Assembly (NCBI GenBank): GCA_037178855.1
Contig: JASJZC010000001.1
Span: forward strand, 1,116,001-1,180,000
Source of the DNA: Oscheius sp. JU75
Lineage: Eukaryota > Nematoda > Chromadorea > Rhabditida > Rhabditidae
Direction of reading: 5' to 3'
Length of the DNA: 64,000 nucleotides
Of this stretch, positions 34,989-46,244 are shown in pieces. How positions within the stretch are numbered: position 1 is the first letter of the stretch; every line of letters starts with the position of its first letter. The notes under the pieces are model-generated. The model saw nothing but the letters and a program-made list of their open reading frames with translations, did no database searches and was not told where the DNA came from. The translations under genes and the position numbers were made by a program.

Positions 34989-37628
34989 CTGAAAGCAAAA
35001 GGTTGATTGAAAGTCTATTGTTGAGGAGAAGGAGCGGAAAGGGCAGCATGAATAGGGCCGGAGACCAACTTGACATTATACATAGGGGGACCCCAGACGG
35101 GGAACTGTCCTGTACCGGGTGAAATGGGAGAAAATGTCGGATGAGTAAGATAGTAACAGTGAAAACCGAACTTGAGCCAAGGACTACGGCGGGAGGATCG
35201 TAAACTGACTGCAGCAGCACTTTTTCGACCAGATGTGCCAGTTTTTGGGGACTAATTGGAAAAAAAGAAAGGGACAAAGATAAACGTACGGTGGACTACT
35301 GACGGGTTACTGGTAGACGAGAGACAAGTCGATTAAGAAGCGCAGGGTAGAACTGACTACCTTCTATACTCCCTACTGACAGGATTACGCTTGACATGCA
35401 ATGGCAAGATAACATAGTCTCTCTAGACATTGATAGAGACAGCGACAGAGTTATGAGTGGAAATCTGATCCTCTCTCGCGCACTGTAATAGCAAGTCCCG
35501 CTGGTTGGAGTATTGGTCTGGTGGTCCAAAGTCGCGACCAGCAGATAAACCTATTCAGGCAACAGGGTGGATTCAAGGGATTATGCGTGACAGCAGATTG
35601 AAAAACATGACATGGGATGAGAAACAGAGAGATCGAAAGGCAGAACAAAAACACCCGTTCCCTGTGATGATGCGTCTAAATTAGCAGCCTTCCGCCAAAA
35701 CGGAGACAGCTTAAAAAAACAAAAAAACCTTTAAAGAACTATAAAGTAGCGTAGAAGCCGTCCATCTAGAGAGAAATGACGCCGACGTCGGGGGAGACAA
35801 TGGAGGCGCAAAAAGACGTGACGGACTGATAGTGACAGGCAGACCTCCCAGCGAAAAAGTACTCGAGAAATTTAAACGCTCTTATCGGTAATTGTCTTTC
35901 GCGGGCATTGTCCAAGAGAGAGAACGAAGATAACGTGAAGTTGGAGCGCAAAACAAGCAACCAGGAGAGCGGAAGACTGAGGAGACTGAGGGCAAACAGC
36001 GGCCGGATACAAGAGGATACCGGGGCAGATAAAATGAAATGAGACACGTGTTAGAGGGGAAAGAGAGAGTAAGGCAGAAAGACAGAAAGACAGAGACTGG
36101 GCAAAGTCCTCATGGTTTTCTCCGAATTCGATGACCTGACCTTACACATAGAAATCTCAGGCTTATCAAGCGATGAATAGACTTAAAAATCGGGACCTTT
36201 GGTCACGAAAAGAGGCGCCGCTGGCACACGGCACGAGGAGGCTGGGAGAAGGACAAACAGGCTTATGAGCAAGGTGGCTTGGAGCATAGCCTGGAGGGGG
36301 ACACACAGAGAGAGTGAAAGAAAATAAATAAAGTTTTCGCAGCTGAGACAGGAGCCGGCGTCCCCTTTATCAGCTGGAGCCATGGGAGAAAAGCTACGCA
36401 GTCTCGTAAAAATTTGAAGTGGGTCTTGTCTCTTATCTTTTTCGAAATGCACTCTCTCGGAAGTTGGTGCCGTTTCTCTATCTCTCTGTCTCTCTGTCTG
36501 CCTCTGTCTCCCTGCAAAAGTCTGTTACAGAAATCGGTGAGAAGTTGCGCTTTCTTAGTTGTTTACCCAAAAAAGTGACGGAATTTTTATTTATTGGCAG
36601 AACTTGGTGTTTACAAGACGAAATGTTAGAGAGTGCAGGAATATGAATGTCTACTGGTCGAAAATTTAAAAATAAGACATTTTCTGATGACCAAGAATAG
36701 AACCCTTGATATGAAGATGTTCAGTCTAGTGCGCTATGTGTGAGTCGCTCCGCCAGGAGCGTAAGCAACTGGTGGTTTACAACTTTTCAGAGAATCACTA
36801 AATTGGAACCCTAAGTATTCAACCCAAAAATGGGCTCTGAAGAGACAGAATACATTGTACCCTATTAAGATGAGAGTACACGGTCTGGGGGCTAGTAAAC
36901 AAAATCTGGGAGTAGCGAAACAAAAGGTGTCTGACGTCCCACCAAGACACACTGCTACTATATATATAGACGGTTCTCCAATTTATAAATAGTGAGGTCA
37001 TAGTTTATGCCATCTGTTTATCATTAATTGAAAGCAAGAAAAACAGAAACTATTGCTCATCGAGACACGTATCTCTCATCTATAAAATGTCGATCAGTGA
37101 CAGGAATATACAGAAGAACTGGAGCTGATCCAGATCAGTCCAGTGGTGCGGAAGCGGTAGAGGAAAAAAACTGACAAACATCGTGTCCTCTCGTGAGAAC
37201 GTGAGTAGATCCGTCAAAGAGAGGAAGAACATACAAATGAGCCAGTTGTAATGACCAGGGTGTGAGAGCGACAAAGAGACAGAAAGACAGAGAGATAGGG
37301 AGATAGAAAGATATAGACAGTAACTGAAAGAGTGAGAGTGACAGTGCAATTTAGTCCAACGGGAGCTCATAATCGGAAGAAAAAGAGGTGGCAAAGCTGT
37401 GCGCGAATGCATTCAGAATGGCAGCCAGAAGTCATAAACAACTAGGCCAAAGGGCTTTGTGAGAATTAGACAAAACTATGTTAACATTTTGACAGTAACA
37501 GTGGTGGAAGACACTAACTATATGGAGAGCACAGAACTTTAGAGAAATAGTGTAACAACACCTTCTAGAGAAAAAAACAACAATTCTTTCAAAGGCCAAA
37601 CGTTTCTTGATAAGAAAACAAAAAGATC
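34989..37628. other. Gene-poor upstream region of the outspread/MPRIP gene
   Basis: No convincing gene. Low-complexity GAGACAGA tracts at 36060-36100 and 37270-37330. A short signal-peptide-like ORF at 36183-36287 is listed separately with low confidence. The 5' UTR and promoter of the minus-strand gene are expected at the left edge. Confidence 0.5.
36183..36287 (-). CDS. Candidate 34-residue secreted peptide
   Basis: ATG at 36287 opens MLQATLLISLFVLLPASSC, a textbook signal peptide, followed by only 15 residues before the stop. A good acceptor (ccctccag) lies three bases upstream of the ATG, as a trans- or cis-splice site would. The mature part is very short and may continue in an unseen exon; chance cannot be excluded. 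Confidence 0.25.
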   Translation of the reverse strand: MLQATLLISLFVLLPASSCRVPAAPLFVTKGPDF

Positions 37629-37700
37629 TTCCGTTGCCGGGAATCGAACCCGGGCCTTACGGGTGAGAGCCGTAAATCCTAACCACTAGACCACAACGGA
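37629..37700 (-). tRNA. tRNA-Glu(CUC)
   Basis: Exact counterpart of the tRNA at 23857 on the other strand: full cloverleaf, anticodon CTC, T arm GGGTTCGATTCCC. The minus-strand 3' flank reads gatctttttg, which supplies the T-run terminator. Confidence 0.96.
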
Positions 37701-39020
37701 GATTCTTGGCCGAAATCGCGAGTGCTAGATAATCGAAGAGCTCTGAGTGACTGGGGTGTATCTCTGTCTCTCTGTCTCACTGTCTCTCTGTTTCTCTGTC
37801 TCCCTGTATCTCTGTTTTTCTGTGCAAAGGCAAAGTGCAAAGGCAAAACTTCCGAATTAAATAGAATACAAGTGAGTCACAATATTGCGATTGTGGGGTG
37901 TGTAGGCATTCCCATTGTTTAGTATCTCGGAAATTGTCTTTCGTCAAATTAGCAGAGAGTATAACTCCTGGTCAACTAGAAAAAGTCAATGAAAGAATTA
38001 GTGAGTCACTTGACCAAGCTAATAGTGAGAGGATCGATATCCAATAGCGATGCTCCAAAAGACAGCTGACAAAACATACGGAGTGACCAATACATTGGAG
38101 AGGTCAGTGGAGGGTCACGGCGTCATAAATCTGACCGTAAAACTGTGTGTGAGGAGCGGTTAATCAGTGCGCGAGAGAGACAAAAGAAGCTAACACGAGG
38201 GAACGGAACTGAACGGAGGGAGCTCCCGAAGGGGTGGCTTAATGTGTGCTTATGGGTCAATAATCATAGGAGCGATGAGGACCATGAGAATGAGAAGGAG
38301 GGCTATTTGAGCTTGTTCAGTCAAGACAGAGAGACAGAGACACCATCGTAATATGACTGATGACCCAATACAGTCAGGGGTAAACAATCAAAAATGCATC
38401 TCTCCTAATAACATTCCGGTCCAAATCAGGCGAATGCATCCTTCTGCCAATCAGTGAGGCATATGCCCTCATTATAAAGAGTTAATTGCTGTGAGACCAG
38501 GAGCATAGGGTCAGCCTGGAGTTCAGGCGGTAGCTTCTGGTCATTCTATTTGCTCACCCGGAGACATCTGAAACCTTAGCGGGAAGGGGAAGCGGCAAAT
38601 TCCGTCGTAGGGTCAGAGAATTATGCTCTGTTGCCATGGTCAATTTGGAGGACTGATGTACATGGCGTAAACAAGGCACAGAGCCATCATTAGCACCTAC
38701 CCAGCCACCTGATGATCCGCTAATTTGGGCAGAAAATGTGTTGCTGCGCGGCTCGCTAGGTTAGCAGGTCAGTTAGAGGACAGATTACGTGTGCATTGGA
38801 CGCAATGATAACCTTGGGTGATATAGAGGGAGTATTAACAAAGAGGTAGAAAGACAAGGAGACAGAGAGACAGGAAAGCAGAGAGGCAGGGAGAGACAGT
38901 GAGACATAGAGACAGAAGGACAGAGAGATAGATAGAGAGAAAAGAGACAGAAAGTTAGAGAGAAAGTTTCAAAAAGAGACAGCTTTCGTAAGAGACAAAA
39001 CTACAGTTCAAAAAAGTAAA
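37701..39020. other. Intergenic, no gene seen
   Basis: Contains CT-rich (37755-37825) and GA-rich (38840-38960) low-complexity tracts. No splice-supported open frame. Confidence 0.5.
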
Positions 39021-39023
39021 AAG

Positions 39024-39105
39024 AGAGTAATTCGAGCCCACGCCCCCGATGAGACTGATACCTTAAACCAGCGCCTTACAATTAGACCACTCGCCCATCT
39101 CGCCT
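39024..39105 (-). pseudogene. tRNA-Leu pseudogene
   Basis: Closely follows the intact tRNA-Leu(UAA) at 21264 (shared CACGCCCCCGA, CTTAAACCAGCGCCTT and CCATCTCGCC blocks) but has a disrupted T arm (ATTCGAGCC) and an insertion in the D-arm region (ACAATTAGACC), so it should not fold normally. Confidence 0.8.
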
Positions 39106-39422
39106 CACAGGTTATCAAGATCTGTTGATTTTAATCCTCTCGCTCTGTAACCTGAATTCCCAGCTCTTTTTTCGGGCATTGTTTTTGCAGGCAATTGGAT
39201 GCGAGAAAGCTAACACCTAACCGGTGTTCTCTGATTTTTATCTCCGTTGCGGTTGCCCTCTTTTAACTGTGAAGATTATGATCTTGAACACGGGGTAAAA
39301 AGCAGCAGAAATCCTGGAAGATGTTTCTCACAGGGTTATTGTGAATTTTTTAAGTTGGACGGCAAATATCATTAAAAAAAAAGCCAGACCAAATGTTGAA
39401 AAGGAAAAATACCAAAAAGATC

Positions 39423-39912
39423 TTCCGTTGCCGGAAATCGAACCCGGGCCTTACGGATGAGAGCTGTAAATCTATAGTCTATTTTCAACGAATAGCGGCA
39501 GTGAGGCAATTCTTTAAAGGTTTTGAAAACGTAAACTTGGTTCCCCCCCACGATTTGCGCGCCGTCAAGAAGCTAATTTTTCTAATTCCTAAATTAAAAA
39601 TTGAATTTTCGTGTTTCCAGTTTCCTTTTCGTAGTTCCGAACTTATTTTTGAAGGAGCGTCTTCGTCTGGAAAGTAGTCATTTGTTCGCCAACATCTTGG
39701 GATTTTCACGTAATTTTGGTGACAAGTAGATTTTCACTTTTTTTTCACCATTTTCTCAGTTTCTTTTTACTTTTCCGTTAGTGTTATCGTATTCTAGGCA
39801 TGTGAGAAAATGGGAAAATTTCTTCAGCGCTCGCAAACGCCGAACTTCGGAAGTTCAAACTGAGGTGCCGCTATTCGTTGGAAATGGACTAACCACTAGA
39901 CGACAACAGAGG
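39423..39912 (-). pseudogene. tRNA-Glu pseudogene split by a MITE
   Basis: Left part 39423-39474 and right part 39892-39912 together match tRNA-Glu(CUC), with several changes (GGAAATCG, GGATGAGAG). A terminal-inverted-repeat element sits between them, in what corresponds to the D arm. Confidence 0.88.
39475..39891. mobile_element. MITE of about 417 bp inserted at TA inside a tRNA-Glu copy
   Basis: Terminal inverted repeats of about 26 bp with two mismatches: left starts TAGTCTATTTTCAACGAATA, right ends with the inverse of TAGTCCATTTCCAACGAATA. The insertion point is a TA in the tRNA copy, as for Tc1/mariner-type elements. No transposase ORF. A related end occurs at 45249. Confidence 0.85.
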
Positions 39913-41171
39913 TGATTCCGTCGAATCGTAAGAGCGAGTCAATCATAGAGCTCTGTTTTTGCCTATCGGTACATGAAAATGCCAAAACCATTTAAAGAAT
40001 AGAAAAATATCAAAAACAAAAATAGAACGATCGCCTCCTGATAAGCAGCAAAAAATAAGAAAGGCACTCCAAATCGCAAGCCGACGGTATTTGCCTGCTT
40101 CCACCCGGAAAGGGCTTTTGACAGTCGACCGACTGTCAAAAGCCCCCGCAGCCCCCAAAAAGACTAATAAGACAGTGAGCGAGCGAGAGATTTGCAGAGA
40201 TTTGCATGGTCGGCGCAACTGTTTTGGCGTTCACAGAAGGGAGCGGATAGGGACGGGGTCGCGAAAAACAGATGAGATAGCGTTAGGGAGAGAGACCAAC
40301 CTGGTATGGACAGAACGAAGGACGGGGTCCGCACAAAAATATTTGTCCGGGCCGGTACTAATAATACGAGATATCTTTCGGAAGATGTTGTCAAGGGATG
40401 GTCACTGTTCTAGGCAGAGACAGAGAGACAGAGGTGGAGAGTCAGAAAGACAGAAAGACAGAGAGACAGGGAACAGACATATATAGAGACCGTGAGGAGG
40501 AAAGATAGAGAGAAAGAATGAAAGAGTGATAAAGAAGTAGAGAGGCAGAAGCAGAGAGAGCGATAGCGATAGAGGCACAGTAACCATAACTGACAACAGC
40601 ATCCTTGATCCTGTTGCTCGTAGTAGCTCTCCTCTTTCACGTCCGTATCGAAGTGAGGTGGTCGAGTAGAAGCCACATCGCTCAGCTCATTATCATTCCG
40701 ACTGTTGATAGTTACATATTTTGCCGACTCCGTATCGACTCAGCCACGAGCAGAGAGCTGTGCAGGTTGCTCGTAGAAGTTTGCGATGACCGTCGTCGTT
40801 GAGCAGAATGGTCCAATGAAGAGGAGCGGCAGACTGAGCATCTGTCAAAGATAGGGTACTGATGAGAGCGGAGATAGAACTAGTCGTGTGCTGAGCTACG
40901 AGAGCAACGGACTAGTTATTGCTGGGACTAACTTGGCATGTCAATCTGGCGAACAGGCAAGGAGATGTCCTTGTCATCTGTCTCTCTGCCTCTATATCTC
41001 TGTTCTGCTGCCCCAAATATTGGGTGCATTATTAGTTTGAGCCAATCGAGAATGTGTCTAATCCTGAACAAACCACAAACCTCTCGCGTAATAAGTAATC
41101 AGTGCCCTTTGCGGCAATTATTAACACCTGCAGGGTCGGGCGCGGTCCATAGTTACCGCCATTTTCCTGCT
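39913..41171. other. Intergenic with a perfect palindrome
   Basis: No supported gene. Positions 40111-40146 form an inverted repeat with 17-bp arms (AGGGCTTTTGACAGTCG against its inverse) and a 2-nt centre. GA-rich low complexity at 40415-40570. Probable promoter of the membrane-protein gene at the right edge. Confidence 0.55.
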
Positions 41172-42471
41172 ATGAAGCCTCCGCCGATGTACCCCGAAAC
41201 GGAGCACTACTATCGTGTCCAGTCGAGCCAGTATGGTGTATGGAACTGGACAGGACCCACTAGCTATCTTTGCAGTAAAAAATGTTGTATTGCTTTCTTC
41301 ATTATCCTCTTCGGACAACTAATAGTGGTGAGTCTCTCTCGGTCTCCATCTGTCTCCATCTGCCGCTCTATCTCACTGCTTCTCTGTCTCTCTGTATCTT
41401 TGCTTATCTCTCCCTCTGTCTTGCTGTCTCTCTCTCTCTTTAATACCATTTCAGAAATTGGTCATCGGTATTATTCTTATGATCAACTTGGATGGCTTTT
41501 CTCTTTTTCTCGGACTCGTCTACTGGGGCTCCGCCGTGAATGTCTGGGCCCAGTATTTGGCACAGTACAAGAGATACCAAACACTTTCCCGTTACTCCAT
41601 CAGAAATCTTGTCAAACTGCCCTGCATGTATCTGTTTTTTCTGGTAGCCACAATTCAGTAACCTGTGCTACATTTTAATTCAGGAAAGCCTCATCTTCCT
41701 CGGAACTCCAGCCCTGGGTCTCTATCTCGACTATGATCTCAAGCGGCATATGTGGGCAGGTGAGTTAATCAGCTGAAAATAGAAGTGTGGGGGAATAACA
41801 AGTGGGTAGAAACCTCATGGAACGCAACGCATACTGAGCAGAAACCATTCACTTTCTCTGTTTCATATACATGTTCCAGGAGTCGTTATGACGCTCATCA
41901 ACTCCGTCATGTTCATCGTCGTAACCAGAACAGAGGTCGACGATTACGCGGTAAATTTGTGTTTTTCAGGTAACTTTTTTCTTAGCCCTTTTCCGACACG
42001 CACCTCTTTGAACCTGTGAGCACCTACGAAGAAACTGGGAACGATAACCAGCTGACTGTTCGGGAATGGGGTCCTTTCAAGATCAGAATTGCCAATATTG
42101 GATGTGTGACAGTAACAGAACATCTGACGGTCATCAGATCTGTTCATCAGGAGAGAGGCCGTAAAGCGGAGGATGTTGTCCTGAAAGTCCAGCTCACTAG
42201 TCCGCTGGAACCGGGCAGTGAGATAACGGTGAGAGACAGAGAAACAGAGAGAGAGAGAGAGTATTTCCAGTTGATTCCTGAGACACACACTCTGGCGGGA
42301 GCCTACCAGATCAAGAATCATAGATCTTTCGGAAGGGACAGGAATCATCTCGTCGAGCTGGTAGTCATCGTTGGAGACAAGAAACCGTTTTCTGTCAGAA
42401 GATGTCAAGTTTTCAAAAAGAAATATTACAGAATTCGCTATAAAAATGTTGATTGTCAGGATTTATTATAA
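41172..42471 (+). CDS. Unrecognised membrane protein with about four helices and a soluble tail
   Basis: Exons 41172-41327, 41455-41610, 41684-41759, 41880-41950, 41986-42228 and 42271-42471 sum to 903 nt (300 residues), all in frame; the 35-bp intron 41951-41985 is among the shortest here. After a 40-residue N-terminus with Pro, Tyr and a NWTG glycosylation site come hydrophobic segments about residues 41-62 (CCIAFFIILFGQLIV), 66-90, 106-120 and 130-148. The remaining 150 residues (from PFSDTHLFEP) are beta-like and soluble with many basic residues. No family recognised. Its 3' end lies 64 bp from the 3' end of the convergent gene at 42535. Confidence 0.8.
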
Positions 42472-42534
42472 AAGTGTTGCTTCATCTTGTCATATCAGTT
42501 CAAAAGAAACCCTTCGGGCTAAAAAAATCTTTAT

Positions 42535-43197
42535 TCACAAAGAAATCACAGATCGAGCTCGGAGAAGGTTACGGGGAGACTGGGTCTGGAGAACTTTATC
42601 AATGCGACGGATCATCGAATCGTACCCAAGAATCTTCTTCTCCTGCTCCTGGGCAGCCGCCTTGATTCTGTTCGACTCTAGTACAAGGGAGCTTTTCAAG
42701 CGCTCGAGCTCATTTCGGGTCATGGCCTGGCCTTCAGGGAACGAGGGGTCGACTGTTCCCTTCTTGATCATCGTCTCCGGTATTTCGTCCTCTTCTTCTT
42801 TCTTTATCTGCCTGAGAACTGACTGGTAACGCTCCTTCTTCGACCCCGCAGCCAACCTTCTCTTCCTCATCGGCTCATCTTTCTCCTCGCTCAGCAGGTT
42901 TGACTGGTAGATCTTGCTCACGCGGAAATACATCTTGACCAGATCCTCCTCGCCTCTCATGAAAGAAGGGCAGACTTGGGCCTGAAAAAGTGTCATTAAG
43001 TCTCTGTCCCTCTCACTCACCTTGAGTCCCTTGTAAATGCTACTGATGGTGTTTTTGTGCTCGTTGATGTTCTTCAGCAGGTCCATCTGCTTGTAGAACC
43101 GCATCGTGAAGTTCAGTCGGTCCTTCCTGACGGCAAAGGCTCTGCCACGTTGGTCCAGACACTTGATGAAGGCCAGGCGAACATCGTTGGCTTCCAT
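42535..43197 (-). CDS. Unrecognised 207-residue helical protein
   Basis: Exon 1 43021-43197 (ATG at 43197) and exon 2 42535-42981 sum to 624 nt. The product is Lys/Arg/Glu-rich and almost all helical, with heptad-like stretches near the C-terminus (RNELERLKSSLVLESNRIKA). No signal peptide. I do not recognise the family. A decayed second copy lies just upstream at 43874-44290, so the gene was tandemly duplicated. Convergent with the plus-strand membrane protein gene. Confidence 0.8.
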   Translation of the reverse strand: MEANDVRLAFIKCLDQRGRAFAVRKDRLNFTMRFYKQMDLLKNINEHKNTISSIYKGLKVSERDRDLMTLFQAQVCPSFMRGEEDLVKMYFRVSKIYQSNLLSEEKDEPMRKRRLAAGSKKERYQSVLRQIKKEEEDEIPETMIKKGTVDPSFPEGQAMTRNELERLKSSLVLESNRIKAAAQEQEKKILGYDSMIRRIDKVLQTQSPRNLLRARSVISL

Positions 43198-43400
43198 TGC
43201 GCTCGAAGTGTTCTATGAAAGAAGTTACTGACTTCCTGACTACATATAGTTTCCATTAATTATGAAACTTTTTCAAACAAGTATGTTTTTGCTTTCAGAA
43301 ATTCTAAATTTCGCGTAAATTTTTGCTGTTTATGCACAAAAACCTGCTATAATAAAAGCGGACAAAGAGACAATACCCTAACAGCGCTACTCTCTCCCAG

Positions 43401-43589
43401 ATGGCTCTGAACATCGAACCCGCCAATGCCAGCTTCCCGGCCACGGTCAATATCATCTCCCAGGTGAATGCTCATCACGCCTTCAAGGTCAAGTACTCCG
43501 CAGTGCCAAGTGGCGCGACTAATGATCCGCGGCCACAAAGTTCGGATCCCCGGACCCAAATTTCTACCGTCTGTACTCGTTGGCAATAG
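43401..43589 (+). CDS. MSP-domain-like small protein, apparently truncated
   Basis: ATG at 43401 opens 62 codons. The first 33 residues match the start of nematode major-sperm-protein / sperm-specific small MSP proteins: LNIEPANASFPATV and HHAFKVKYS. After that the similarity stops and the frame ends, so the beta strands that complete the immunoglobulin-like MSP fold are missing. Either the 3' part was lost or a second exon is not visible. Full family members are about 105-127 residues. Confidence 0.6.
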   Translation: MALNIEPANASFPATVNIISQVNAHHAFKVKYSAVPSGATNDPRPQSSDPRTQISTVCTRWQ

Positions 43590-43873
43590 ACTATATTTTT
43601 GTCTTTTTTAATGTCACAAAGTGTTCTGCCTTGGCCACTTCTGCCGCCCTGACGTTGTCGCTGTCAATACGCATACAATTGGCAGTCTGAACGCGTTACA
43701 AGATTTAACCTAGACGACGCTTGATATAGTTTTAGAGACTTAGAGGTTAAAAAAGCACATAAAGTGAACAAAGTCTAGAATCAATAGTTGAATTTCTCTC
43801 AAGCACATTCCCTGACGATCGTTCGCCATTGGGAACCCATGGTCCAGCCGGTACCAATTTAACGGCTTCTGCC

Positions 43874-44290
43874 CTATGGCTGATGGCTCCTCATCCTCTC
43901 AAAAAGACCCTCTTTCAATTTCTTGATGATTGTCGAAAGCTTATCTTTCTTCCTCTTTTTTCCCGTGGCTTGCTTTCTCGGGGATTCTTCATTCAACAGG
44001 CCAGGCAGTCTGAATCTAGAATGACATACCCTGAAAAAGAGCCAGGCAAGCTCCTCGTCCTGTCTCATGAAGGCAGGACAGACGCGGTTCTGAGAGAGTC
44101 ATTGAATCTCTGTCTCTCTGCCTCTGTGAATCTCACCTTGATAACCTTGTAAACTGCATTTATTTTATTTTTATGCCTCCCAAATGTTGACGTTCTTCTC
44201 CTTGTAGAGCTTCCGCGTGGAGGCCATCCGTTCTTCCCTGTCAGAAAACGATCTTCCGTGCTTGTCCAGACTTTTCTCATAGGAGGATAC
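43874..44290 (-). pseudogene. Decayed paralogue of the 42535-43197 gene
   Basis: Two blocks parallel the intact gene: about 44150-44285 encodes SLDKHGRSFSDREERMAST and RKLYKEKNVN (compare CLDQRGRAFAVRKDRLNFT), followed by two in-frame stops; then after an intron in the same place, RVCPAFMRQDEEL matches QVCPSFMRGEEDL, with a Lys-rich tail. The intron position is conserved, so the copy is a DNA-level duplication, not a retrocopy. No intact frame remains. Confidence 0.8.
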
Positions 44291-44699
44291 TCATAAACAC
44301 TTCGTTGGTTTTTATTTCTACGGGTTTTTGTAAATCTGTGATGAACTAAACACAAGAGATGAACAAACCAGAAAGGGAGATGAAACAGCAGAGACAATGA
44401 AGTTTAGTCACTTAAGAGTCGAATGGCACCGCATCAATTTTACACGGTGATGTGTGGGAATACAGACAGTCATAATGAGCACAGTGATACAACTAGATAG
44501 ACTGTCTATCACTGGTCCCTTGTTCCTTGTCTCTTGTCCCCGTGCGACAAAGGAACAAACTTTGTCCGCTTCCTGCTCCGTGACCTTTCTGTTTAGATCA
44601 ACACCCTCTCTATATTTTCAGCTCCACTTTACATAAACCATGTTTTTCAGAAGACTAGTATAAAAATGGAAGAAATTCTCACCCCGCAACAACCCAAAA

Positions 44700-44946
44700 A
44701 TGCTTAAGTTTCTTTTCTCTCTCCTCTTCATAGTGCTTTTCTTCGGCTCAGGTAGGTGCTTCCATTCGGTCGACAATAGGAGCTTTTTAGTCGTCGGATT
44801 GCAAAAGTGTCCAAGTGGCGTGAAACGTTGCTCTAAAGGAGAGACATGCTATATGAAATTTATTGGAGCCTCGTAAGGAAATGCCATGCTTATTTGAACA
44901 GTATAAACGTTTCAGAGCCATCCCAACCTGTGTGAAGGACAATTGA
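44700..44946 (+). CDS. Small secreted cysteine-rich peptide, copy 1
   Basis: Exons 44700-44751, 44791-44872, 44916-44946 sum to 165 nt (54 residues). Signal peptide MLKFLFSLLFIVLFFGS, then a mature part with four cysteines (CPSGVKRCSKGETC and a final TCVKDN). Start, exon structure and spacing match the copy at 47358, and the CxxxKxC-like core matches that at 46245. Function unknown; size and composition suit an antimicrobial or signalling peptide. Confidence 0.75.
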
Positions 44947-45190
44947 GAAGATGAAAAGAACTCTACAGCTGAAAAATGTTAATAAACATTACATCGATGA
45001 AAAGTTTATTGCTTCTTGGCGGGTAGTCTGAACTGGATATCCGGGCGAGGCGATACGGGTGAGCATTTCGCAGAAGATGGGACGTGAAGCGCACCCGATA
45101 GAATCCGGGCCTGTGTCTCTCTGTACTAATTACCGAAAAAGAAGAAGTGAAAAATCGAAAAGTTTCTTGACCAAAATAAGCAAAAAGATC

Positions 45191-45249
45191 TTCCGTTGTC
45201 GGGAATCGGACCCGAGCCTTACGGGTGATAGCCATAATCCTAACCACTA
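45191..45249 (-). pseudogene. Truncated tRNA-Glu pseudogene
   Basis: Matches the tRNA-Glu copies from the 3' end through the D arm, with changes (GGAATCGGACCC, GTGATAGCC), then stops at ACTA where the sequence TAGTCCATTTCTAACGA begins, which is the terminus of the MITE family seen at 39475. The other MITE end was not found within the next 400 bp. Confidence 0.75.
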
Positions 45250-45628
45250 TAGTCCATTTCTAACGACGAGCAGCAGTTTAAAGGACTGTCGGTCTTCCCG
45301 CTAAAAGGCTCCCGTCACGAATTTCGAAAAATAGGCGCGAATTCCTCGAGTTTTCACTATTTAGCCTATTTGCGAGACCAATTTCCATGTTTTTCTCCAG
45401 TTGGACTTCTGAAGTTGGACTGCCAAAGCCAGTCAAGGGTTATCCTGACAATAGTAACACACGAAAAGACAGCTCTACTCTGCGCTTGCTAGTCGACTCT
45501 TGTCTACCGATCGCTCGTTAGTAGCCTACCGTAGTTTTTTTTTCTGCTTATTTGGTCTGTCTCTTTCTCTGTCTCCACAATGATCTCATTGGATTTATTC
45601 TGTACAAAAGATTTAAAGTCAGTGTTTC

Positions 45629-45886
45629 TTAGCGACTTCCAGTGAAGTAGTGAGCAACGCTCTTGGCTCCATGTCCGACCGAATTTCCCAGGTTCCTGAC
45701 TCCGCTGCCTAGCTTGTCAGCGCCATGAGCCACGTCCTGTCCGAAGGGAGTCATTCGGAGTACACGCTTGTTGGTCTGCTTACCGGCTGACACCTGAATT
45801 ATTTGTTTTAGAGTTTTAGACAAAAATTGGCTTACTCCAACGGCGATGGCGACGAGAACGAGAAGGATGAGAGAATAGAAACGCAT
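45629..45886 (-). CDS. Small secreted protein with Gly/Ala amphipathic tail
   Basis: Exon 1 45836-45886 and exon 2 45629-45793 sum to 216 nt (71 residues). Signal peptide MRFYSLILLVLVAIAVG, then a short region with KR, and a C-terminal 40 residues in which G, N, V, H and A recur about every 3-4 positions (DKLGSGVRNLGNSVGHGAKS), which would form an amphipathic helix. No cysteine. Unrecognised; resembles antimicrobial-peptide precursors in design only. Confidence 0.7.
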   Translation of the reverse strand: MRFYSLILLVLVAIAVGVSQFLSKTLKQIIQVSAGKQTNKRVLRMTPFGQDVAHGADKLGSGVRNLGNSVGHGAKSVAHYFTGSR

Positions 45887-46244
45887 GTTTACAATCTGAC
45901 ATCAGCCCAACCAAAACGGGTGTCTTTTATAGGACTACAAGAGGTTGGTCAACAGGTGTGATTGATGAGTCGGGACAAGACGTCGCGTGTGTTGTTTACT
46001 CTGATTCGGGGACGATAGTACTTGTTTTTAATGAGATGACTATCTTTTCTTGAAAATAGAGATAGGGAGAGACAGACACATAGAGACACAGAGACGGAGA
46101 AACTGAGAGACAGAGATCTGGTGAGACAGATATATTGAATGAGATTGTTTATACTGTAAATTTTGATAGCAACTTGAAGTTTACTTCGGATCACAGATGG
46201 CAGTATGACTAAAACTTTGAATACCATTAGCCAATGCAGTTCTC

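Noticed and set aside
36690-36780. tRNA-like pattern with GGTTCTATTC T arm
   Set aside because: Arms do not make a cloverleaf.
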